This document shows positions 6,320 through 11,598 of a DNA stretch of 11,598 bases, piece by piece. The stretch is from contig JAHWJM010000038.1 of NCBI GenBank assembly GCA_019348435.1, positions 1-11,598 of the forward strand, written 5' to 3'. A model generated the notes under the pieces. That model was given only the letters and a program-made list of their open reading frames with translations. It had not been told where the DNA came from and did no database searches. Origin of the DNA: Actinomycetota bacterium (GTDB lineage: Bacteria > Actinomycetota > Thermoleophilia > Solirubrobacterales > Solirubrobacteraceae). Position numbers and translations under genes: made by a program. The stretch's first letter is position 1. Each line of letters begins with the position of its first letter.

Positions 6320-7065
6320 TGCGGGCGAATGTACCCAAGCGCTGTCGCGGCCGCCGGTTCCGGTTCAATGGCGCGATCGGCGTCTCCTTTCTGATCCCGG
6401 CGTACAACGAGGCGACGACGATCGGCGAGGTCTTGGCGCGGATCGACGCGCTGGGGCTCGACGCGCAGATCGTCGTCGTCGACGACGGCTCGACGGATGC
6501 GACGGCGTCGATCGTCGAGGCCTACGCGGCGAACCGCCCGCACGTGGAGTTGTTGCAGCAGGCCAATCGCGGCAAGGGCTCGGCAGTGCGGTTGGCCGCG
6601 ACGCGGGTCTCGAAGGAGATCGCCGTCATCCAGGACGCAGACATGGAGTACGACCCGTCGGACGTGATCGCGCTGATCGCACCGATCCAGCAGGGCGTCG
6701 CCGACGTCGTGTACGGGTCGCGCCTCAGCGGCGGCGCCCCGCAGCGCGCGTACCTGTTCTGGCACCTGATCGGCAACCGCTTCCTGTCGCTGCTGACCGG
6801 GGTGCTGTTCAACACGACGCTGAGCGACATGGAGACCGGCTACAAGGCATTTCGCTCCGAGGTGCTCGCGTCCTTGCACCTGACACGCGACGACTTCGGC
6901 ATCGAGCCGGAGATCACGGGCGAGGTCTGCCGGCACAAGCTGCGCATCTACGAGATGCCGATCTCCTACTACGGGCGCACGTACGAGGAAGGCAAGAACA
7001 TCACCTGGCGCGACGGCCTGACCGCCGTCTGGGTGCTGTTCGCAGTCCGGCTGCGCCGACGGTGA
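6319..7065 (+). CDS. GT2 family glycosyltransferase, polyprenyl-phosphate hexose synthase-like
   Basis: The 248-residue reading (TTG start) contains a complete GT-A fold catalytic domain of the DPM1-like type. FLIPAYNEATTIGEVL begins at residue 24, IVVVDDGSTD occupies 51-60, NRGKGSAVR follows at 83-91, and the DxD-type motif D106-A-D108 lies in QDADMEYDP. Further on are YGSRLSGG, DMETGYKAFR and YGRTYEEGKNITWRDG. Such enzymes move a sugar from a nucleotide donor to a polyprenyl phosphate on the cytoplasmic face. No C-terminal membrane domain is present. The start is doubtful: TTG at 6319 is the only in-frame start codon before the conserved domain, it lacks a ribosome site and it coincides with the divergent gene's start. 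The ATG at 6368 is one base out of frame. The stop overlaps the next gene's GTG by 4 bases. Confidence 0.88.
   Translation: MRANVPKRCRGRRFRFNGAIGVSFLIPAYNEATTIGEVLARIDALGLDAQIVVVDDGSTDATASIVEAYAANRPHVELLQQANRGKGSAVRLAATRVSKEIAVIQDADMEYDPSDVIALIAPIQQGVADVVYGSRLSGGAPQRAYLFWHLIGNRFLSLLTGVLFNTTLSDMETGYKAFRSEVLASLHLTRDDFGIEPEITGEVCRHKLRIYEMPISYYGRTYEEGKNITWRDGLTAVWVLFAVRLRRR
6328..6333 (-). promoter_or_regulatory. Candidate -10 element giving a leaderless transcript of the GT-C-like gene
   Basis: Minus-strand TACATT ends 8 bases before the ATG at 6319. TAnnnT placed 6-8 bases before a start codon is the typical arrangement for leaderless genes in Actinobacteria, and no Shine-Dalgarno is present. 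No -35 is visible at standard spacing. Confidence 0.35.
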
Positions 7066-8039
7066 GCGCCCGCCGCGGCGTGCGGCCGCTGCTCACGCTC
7101 GTCGGGCTGGCGATCACCGCCGTCTGCATGTACATCGCGGTACGCGGGGTCGATATCGACGAGGCGGCCGCCGCGCTGCGCGACAGCAACCTCGTCTGGC
7201 TCATCCCCGCGCTGCCGGTGTTCGCGGCGGCCGTCGTCCTGCGCGGGGTGCGCTGGTGGGCGCTCTACGACCGCGAGCAGCGCCCGCCGCTGCGCGCCGT
7301 CATGTACGCGCTGCTCGTCGGCTACTTCTTCAACAACATCTTGCCGGCGCGTGCCGGGGAGGCCGCGCGGGTGATCGCGCTGTACAGCCGGGCGCGCACC
7401 TCGCGCGCGGAGATCATCGCGACGGTCGTCGTCGAGCGCGTTTTCGACATGCTCGCGCTGCTGCTCATCCTGCTGTGCGCCTACCCGTGGCTGCCCGAGA
7501 TCTCCTGGCTGCGCAACGCGGCGATCCTCGGCGCGATCGTCACGATCGTCCTCGCCGCGCTGATCGTGCTCGTCGTGCGCTACGACGCCCGCGCCGTGCA
7601 CTGGCTGTTGCACCCGCTGCGGCGCATCCGGCGCCCCGGCTTCGCCGCGCGGGTCGAGTTCGCCGCGATCAACGCGACGCGCGGGCTCGTCGCCCTGCGC
7701 AGCCCGGTCATCGCCGTGCGCGGGTTCGCGCTGACGGTCGCCTCGTGGGTCGTGCTGGCGATCTCCTTCTGGATCCTGATGGACGCCTTTGCCCTCGACC
7801 TGCCGTTCGCCGCCGCGATCCTCGCCACGGTGGCGATCAACCTCTCGCTCGTCCTGCCCTCGAGCCCGGCCGCGCTCGGCGTCTTCGAGGCCGCGACGAT
7901 CATCGCCCTGACGGCGTTCGACGTCCCGCACGCCGCCGCGCTTTCCTACGCGATCGTCCTGCACGTGCTCAACCTCGTCCCGTTTCTGCTCATCGGAGCG
8001 GTCCTGCTGGGGCCGGCCGCGCTGCGCCGCAACCGCTGA
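7062..8039 (+). CDS. LPG_synthase_TM/UPF0104 family membrane protein, possible lipid-linked sugar translocase
   Basis: The GTG start overlaps the upstream stop as GTGA and gives a 325-residue integral membrane protein with a first helix at about 8-27. Family-typical motifs are GVRWWAL, YFFNNILPARAGEAARV (88-104) and VVVERVFDML (122-131), with a later SLVLPSSPAALGVFE segment. This matches the transmembrane domain family of lysyl-phosphatidylglycerol synthases (Pfam LPG_synthase_TM), here without the C-terminal aminoacyl-transfer domain, so it is not an MprF enzyme. Stand-alone members are common beside GT2 genes. A role in moving a lipid-linked sugar across the membrane is an inference from this coupling. 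The open frame extends far upstream, but that stretch is a shadow of the GT2 gene. Confidence 0.86.
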   Translation: MSARRGVRPLLTLVGLAITAVCMYIAVRGVDIDEAAAALRDSNLVWLIPALPVFAAAVVLRGVRWWALYDREQRPPLRAVMYALLVGYFFNNILPARAGEAARVIALYSRARTSRAEIIATVVVERVFDMLALLLILLCAYPWLPEISWLRNAAILGAIVTIVLAALIVLVVRYDARAVHWLLHPLRRIRRPGFAARVEFAAINATRGLVALRSPVIAVRGFALTVASWVVLAISFWILMDAFALDLPFAAAILATVAINLSLVLPSSPAALGVFEAATIIALTAFDVPHAAALSYAIVLHVLNLVPFLLIGAVLLGPAALRRNR

Positions 8040-8078
8040 CCGGCGGCGCCCCAAAATCCGTTTCGACATCATCAGGGA

Positions 8079-8720
8079 ATGAACGACGACCGCGACACCG
8101 CCCGGACCGCTGCGCCGACGAGCATCCGCGAGGCCGTCGGCGGACCGCTCGGGATCGCGGAGACGTCGCTTCCCGCCGTCGCGTTCGTCGTCGCCTACAC
8201 GGCCTCGGGCTCGGACACGAACACTGCCGCGATCGTCGCGGTCGGCCTCGCGCTGGTGCTCACGATCGTGCGCCTGGCCAAGCGCGAATCGCCCGTCCAC
8301 GCGCTGTCGGGGCTCATCGGCGTGGGCTTCGCCGCGTTCATCGCGACCCGCAGCGGGCGCGCCGAGGACTTCTTCCTGCCGGGGCTGCTGGCGAACGCCG
8401 CCTACGCCGCCGCGTTTCTCATCTCGATCGCGGTCAAGCGCCCGCTCGTGGGGATCATCGTCGCCAACCTCGATGGCGAAGGACGCGAGTGGCGCCGCGA
8501 CCCGCAGCGCGCCCGCGCGTTCGTACTCGCCACATGGCTGTGGGCGGGCCTGTTCATGCTGCGCCTGCTCGTCCAGCTGCCGCTGTACCTCACGCACAGC
8601 GTCGTCGCGCTCGGCGTGGTGAAGACCGCCATGGGCCTGCCGCTCTTCGCCCTCGGCCTCTGGCTGACGTGGCTGCTCGTGCGCCGCCACCGCACGCCCG
8701 CGGCCGTCGCCGAAGCCTGA
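8079..8720 (+). CDS. DUF3159-like integral membrane protein
   Basis: This 213-residue protein has about five or six hydrophobic helices. A short polar N-terminus ending in SIREAVGGPLGIAETSLPAV (15-34) leads into paired helices, a loop with KRPLVGIIVANLDGEG and WRRDPQRARAF, then two more helices and an Arg/His-rich end. The AVGGPLG..E..LP opening and the RPL-to-WRRD middle fit what I recall of the actinobacterial DUF3159 family, whose function is unknown to me. It follows the UPF0104 gene by 39 bases on the same strand and may be co-transcribed. AGGG lies only one base before the ATG, too close for a normal ribosome site. It converges on the alpha/beta hydrolase gene. Confidence 0.8.
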   Translation: MNDDRDTARTAAPTSIREAVGGPLGIAETSLPAVAFVVAYTASGSDTNTAAIVAVGLALVLTIVRLAKRESPVHALSGLIGVGFAAFIATRSGRAEDFFLPGLLANAAYAAAFLISIAVKRPLVGIIVANLDGEGREWRRDPQRARAFVLATWLWAGLFMLRLLVQLPLYLTHSVVALGVVKTAMGLPLFALGLWLTWLLVRRHRTPAAVAEA

Positions 8721-8725
8721 CGGCG

Positions 8726-8737
8726 CGGCTGCAGCCG
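8726..8737. repeat. 12-base perfect palindrome after the DUF3159-like gene
   Basis: CGGCTGCAGCCG begins 6 bases past the stop codon. In this GC-rich setting it may be chance or an extra part of the termination region; nothing identifies it as a protein-binding site. Confidence 0.3.
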
Positions 8738-8762
8738 CCCGATCTCGCCGAGACGGCGGCGC

Positions 8763-8805
8763 CAGGACGAGCCGCGCGGAGCTGCTCGCCGCGGCGCTCG
8801 TCCTG
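8763..8805. terminator. Strong hairpin between convergent DUF3159-like and hydrolase genes
   Basis: A perfect 10-base stem, CAGGACGAGC (8763-8772) with GCTCGTCCTG (8796-8805), is followed by a 2x2 mismatch, then CGCGG (8775-8779) with CCGCG (8789-8793) around a 9-base loop. It sits in the 106-base gap between converging stops, so bidirectional termination is the likely role. No long T-run flanks it. Confidence 0.6.
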
Positions 8806-8826
8806 TTGGTGGATGCCGCTCTCGAA

Positions 8827-9627
8827 CTAGCTTTCCGCTGCTCGCTCGAGGTGGCGCAGGATGAGCTGCGCCACCGCCTCGGGCTGGTCGAGCGCGAGCA
8901 GGTGATCCGCCGCGCCGATCTGCTCCAGCGTCGCGTCCGGGAGCTCGGCGTGCAGGCGGCGGGCGATCTGCTCGAAGTCCATCACGTCGCGATCGCCGTA
9001 CGCCACCGCGACGGGAGCCTTGATCTCCCCCAGCCGCGTCGAGACCGGCGGATCGAGCTCCTCGGATTCGGCGCGCTCGCGCAGCTGCAGCTCGAACGCG
9101 TCGCGCTGCATCTCGGCGACGAGCGCCTGCACCGAGGGCGCGCTGCGTGCCGCCCACATGCGCACGTTGATCTCGACGGCGTCCTCGATGCGGCCGATCT
9201 CCACGGCGGCCTGCTCGGCCTCGGCGTAGGCCAGCAGCTGCGCCGACGGCTCGATGTCGGGCAGCGCGGCGGCCAGCAGCACGAGCGAGGCCACACGCTC
9301 GGGTCGTGTGGCCGCGAGCTCGAGCGCGACGAGCCCGCCGAACGACGCGCCGACGACGTGCGCGCGCTGCACTGCGAGCGCGTCGAGCAGGGCGGCGAGG
9401 TCGCCCGCAGGCGAGAACGCGCCGCGGCCCGACAGCGACCGGCCGTAGCCGCGCATGTCGTAGCGGATGACGCGGTGGTGCGCGGCGAGTGCGGGCACGA
9501 TCGGCTCCCACATCCGCGCGTCGGCCACGCCCGCGTGGACGAGCACGAGCGGGTCGCCCGCGCCGTCGCCGTGCGCCCACCACGCGAGGCGGGCATTGCG
9601 GATCTGCGCAAAGCCGCTCTCGCTCAC
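8827..9627 (-). CDS. Alpha/beta hydrolase fold protein
   Basis: This is a 266-residue single-domain protein with a complete catalytic set. The oxyanion-hole strand reads LVLVHAGVADARMW (27-40). The nucleophile elbow is G93-A-S95-F-G97-G, the acid is D214 in YGDRDVMDF, and the histidine is H242 in GAADHLLALDQP. RYDMRGYGRS (55-64) is typical of the esterase/lactonase/peroxidase-like branch. The substrate cannot be told from sequence. The start is GTG, 10 bases after the guaA stop, so it is probably co-transcribed with guaA although no purine role is evident. It has no signal peptide or membrane segment and should be cytoplasmic. Confidence 0.9.
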   Translation of the reverse strand: MSESGFAQIRNARLAWWAHGDGAGDPLVLVHAGVADARMWEPIVPALAAHHRVIRYDMRGYGRSLSGRGAFSPAGDLAALLDALAVQRAHVVGASFGGLVALELAATRPERVASLVLLAAALPDIEPSAQLLAYAEAEQAAVEIGRIEDAVEINVRMWAARSAPSVQALVAEMQRDAFELQLRERAESEELDPPVSTRLGEIKAPVAVAYGDRDVMDFEQIARRLHAELPDATLEQIGAADHLLALDQPEAVAQLILRHLERAAES

Positions 9628-9637
9628 TCGCGGAGCG

Positions 9638-11254
9638 CTACTCCCACTCGATCGTGCCCGGCGGCTTGGAGGTGATGTCCAGCACGACGCGGTTGACGTC
9701 GCGCAGCTCGTTGATCATGCGCGACGCGATCTGCTCGAGCAGGTCGTAGGGCAGGCGCGCCCAGTCGGCGGTCATCGCATCGTCGGAGGTGACCGCGCGG
9801 ATGACGACGACGCTGCCGTACGTGCGCTCGTCGCCCTGCACGCCCACCGTGCGGATGTCGGGCAGCACGCAGAAGGACTGCCACAGGTCGCGATACAGGC
9901 CGGCCTGGCGGATCTCGTCCTGCAGGATGTAGTCGCACTCGCGCAGCAGGTCGAGGCGCTCACGCGTGGCCTCGCCGCCGACGATGCGGATCGCCAGCCC
10001 GGGGCCGGGAAACGGCTGGCGCCAGACGAGCCGCTCGGGCAGGCCGAGCTCCGCGCCGACCGCGCGCACCTCGTCCTTGAACAGCGCGCGCAGCGGCTCG
10101 ACGAGCTCGAACTGCAGGTCCTCGGGCAGGCCGCCGACGTTGTGGTGGGACTTGATCGTCGCCGCACCGGTGCCGCCACCGGACTCGATGACGTCGGAGT
10201 ACAGCGTGCCCTGGACGAGGAGCTTCGCGTCGCCGAGCTTCGCCGCCTCCTCCTCGAAGACGCGGATGAACTCGGCGCCGATCGCCTTGCGCTTCGTCTC
10301 CGGATCGCTGACGCCCTTCAGGCGCTCGAGGAAACGCGCCTCGGCGTCGACGGCGACGAGCGGCACCTTGAAGTAGTCACGGAAGGCGCGGATGACCTGC
10401 TCGCCCTCGTTCTTTCGCATGAGCCCGTGATCGACGAACACGCACGTCAGCTGGTCGCCGATCGCGCGGTGCACGAGCAGCGCCGCGACGCTCGAGTCGA
10501 CGCCGCCGCTCAGGCCGCAGATGACCTTGCCATCGCCGACCTGGGCGCGGATGCGCGCGATCTGCTCGGCGACGATGCTCTCCGGCGACCACGTGCGATC
10601 GGCCTCGCAGATCTCGTCCAGGAAGCGCTCGAGGATCGTCTGGCCGTAGGGCGTGTGAACAACCTCGGGGTGAAACTGGATGCCGTAGATGCCACGCTCG
10701 ATCGACTCGAGCGCCGCGACCGGTGAACCCGTCGACGAGGCCAGCGCCGTGAAGCCCGGCGGCGGGGCGAACACCGTGTCGCGGTGCGACATCCAGCACG
10801 TCTGTTCGGCCGGAAGCCCCGCAAAGAGCCGGCCGGGCTGGCGCACCGTCAGATCGGAGCGGCCGAACTCGCCGACCTCGGCGCCCTCGACGGCGCCACC
10901 CTGATCGAGCGCGATGAGCTGCATGCCATAACAGATGCCGAGGACCGGGATGCCGAGCTCGAGCAGCTCGCGGTCCAGCCGCGGCGCGCCCGGCGCGTAC
11001 ACCGAAGCCGGGCCGCCGGAGAGGATCAGCCCCTTGGGCTTGCGCCGGCGGACCTCCGCGGCGCCGACGTGATGGGGCAGCAGCTCGCTGAAGACGCCGA
11101 GCTCGCGGACGCGGCGCGCGATGAGCTGCGAGTACTGGCCGCCGTAGTCGAGCACGACGACCTCGTCGACGGCGCGCGGCGCCGTGATCTCCCGGACGTC
11201 CTCCTCGACGAGCTCGGCGGCCGCCGTCGCCGAGGTGACGACGCCGTCGGTCAT
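9638..11254 (-). CDS. guaA: GMP synthase (glutamine-hydrolysing) GuaA
   Basis: It converts XMP, glutamine and ATP to GMP, the last step of guanine nucleotide synthesis. The 538-residue reading has two domains. The class I glutaminase domain begins VVVLDYGGQYSQLIARRVRE (32-51) and carries the triad C108 (GICYGMQ), H195 and E197 (FHPEV). The ATP-pyrophosphatase domain has the PP-loop SGGVDSS (249-255), and the C-terminal dimerisation domain ends in the conserved ITSKPPGTIEWE. I chose the ATG at 11254; an in-frame TTG at 11299 would add 15 Arg-rich residues and shorten the gap to the upstream gene from 55 to 10 bases. Neither start has a good ribosome site. The first 30 residues precede the conserved core and are unusually long for the family. 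Confidence 0.97.
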   Translation of the reverse strand: MTDGVVTSATAAAELVEEDVREITAPRAVDEVVVLDYGGQYSQLIARRVRELGVFSELLPHHVGAAEVRRRKPKGLILSGGPASVYAPGAPRLDRELLELGIPVLGICYGMQLIALDQGGAVEGAEVGEFGRSDLTVRQPGRLFAGLPAEQTCWMSHRDTVFAPPPGFTALASSTGSPVAALESIERGIYGIQFHPEVVHTPYGQTILERFLDEICEADRTWSPESIVAEQIARIRAQVGDGKVICGLSGGVDSSVAALLVHRAIGDQLTCVFVDHGLMRKNEGEQVIRAFRDYFKVPLVAVDAEARFLERLKGVSDPETKRKAIGAEFIRVFEEEAAKLGDAKLLVQGTLYSDVIESGGGTGAATIKSHHNVGGLPEDLQFELVEPLRALFKDEVRAVGAELGLPERLVWRQPFPGPGLAIRIVGGEATRERLDLLRECDYILQDEIRQAGLYRDLWQSFCVLPDIRTVGVQGDERTYGSVVVIRAVTSDDAMTADWARLPYDLLEQIASRMINELRDVNRVVLDITSKPPGTIEWE

Positions 11255-11309
11255 CGCGAGCGGGTGCGATCGTGGTTCACGCCGGCCTCGGCCGAGCAAT
11301 GGCGCGCAG

Positions 11310-11598
11310 TCATACGTCGGCGAGGGCCGGCTCCTGATGGACCCCGTTGCTGTGCGGTTCGGTCGGCGGCAGCGCGGCCGCCGCCGGACCGCGGGCGCCC
11401 ATGCCGATGCCCTGCGCGGTCTGCAGCTGCTTGCCCTCGGTCTGCAGCGCCGGCGCGATCATGAGCTCAGCGCGGTTGAACTCCGCGATGTCCCTGTAGC
11501 CGCACGTGGCCATCGACGTGCGCAGGCCGCCCATGAGGTTGAACGTGCCGTCGTTCTCGTGCGCGGGACCGGTGAGGATCTCCTTGAGCGAGCCGTTC
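11310..11598 (-). CDS. GuaB3-type IMP dehydrogenase-related protein (C-terminal part only)
   Basis: The gene enters from beyond the right edge; 95 C-terminal residues are visible. The part reading SLKEILTGPAHENDG and FNLMGGLRTSMATCGYRDI, then EFNRAEL, aligns by eye with the end of Mycobacterium tuberculosis GuaB3 as I recall it (ARVLGGPSDD, NLVGGLRRSMAKAGYCDLKEF). Classic GuaB also has a GGLR segment, so GuaB2 cannot be fully excluded without the active-site region. About 45 residues follow the point where the family usually ends, rich in Ala, Pro, Gln and Gly. It is 55 bases upstream of guaA on the same strand, consistent with a purine operon. GuaB3 biochemical roles are less settled than those of GuaB. 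Confidence 0.8.
   Translation of the reverse strand, partial: NGSLKEILTGPAHENDGTFNLMGGLRTSMATCGYRDIAEFNRAELMIAPALQTEGKQLQTAQGIGMGARGPAAAALPPTEPHSNGVHQEPALADV

Noticed and set aside
4890..6407. A 505-codon minus-strand frame over the GT-C-like gene
   Set aside because: It is an Arg/Ala-rich shadow in another frame of the same strand. The 4931-6319 frame gives clean hydrophobic helices.
6969..8690. A 573-codon minus-strand frame antisense to the UPF0104 and DUF3159-like genes
   Set aside because: The translation is a low-complexity Arg/Glu/Asp/Gln mix, as expected from the antisense of Leu/Ala/Val-rich membrane genes.
9467..10726. A 419-codon plus-strand frame antisense to guaA
   Set aside because: It shows no recognisable motifs and lies wholly opposite a clear GuaA coding sequence.

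Overview
The window is very GC-rich and densely coding. It most resembles an actinobacterial chromosome, probably class Thermoleophilia (Solirubrobacterales-like). This placement is inferred from the L13-S9-glmM gene order, a GuaB3-type protein beside guaA, a DUF3159-like protein, GTG/TTG starts and few clear Shine-Dalgarno sites. No rRNA, tRNA, CRISPR array or insertion sequence was seen.

Layout. Positions 1-1224 (+) hold the 3' part of an ECF-like sigma factor that continues into a zinc-finger anti-sigma-like segment, a probable membrane helix and a long Ala/Pro-rich tail. It converges on glmM (1312-2625, -), the last gene of a minus-strand ribosomal operon read rplM (3382-3816), rpsI (2660-3385), glmM. 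Upstream, also on the minus strand, are a phosphoribulokinase-like kinase (3891-4850) and a multi-pass membrane protein resembling GT-C glycosyltransferases (4931-6319). Diverging from that gene on the plus strand are a polyprenyl-phosphate-sugar-synthase-like GT2 enzyme (6319-7065), an LPG_synthase_TM/UPF0104 membrane protein (7062-8039) and a DUF3159-like membrane protein (8079-8720). This run converges on a minus-strand purine cluster read guaB3-like (partial, 11310-11598), guaA (9638-11254) and an alpha/beta hydrolase (8827-9627).

How the genes fit together. The ribosomal operon supplies translation components and the phosphoglucosamine mutase step toward UDP-GlcNAc and peptidoglycan. The guaB3/guaA pair belongs to guanine nucleotide synthesis. 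The GT2, UPF0104 and GT-C-like genes could form a lipid-linked sugar pathway (make, translocate, transfer), but this is inferred from families and neighbourhood only. The kinase keeps the phosphoribulokinase catalytic pattern although no RuBisCO gene is in view.

Most of the window is ordinary core genome. The parts most worth a second look are the sigma/zinc-finger/membrane fusion, the 113-residue acidic extension on S9, the phosphoribulokinase-like gene, the glycosylation-like divergon with its unusual start region, and large GC hairpins in both convergent gaps.
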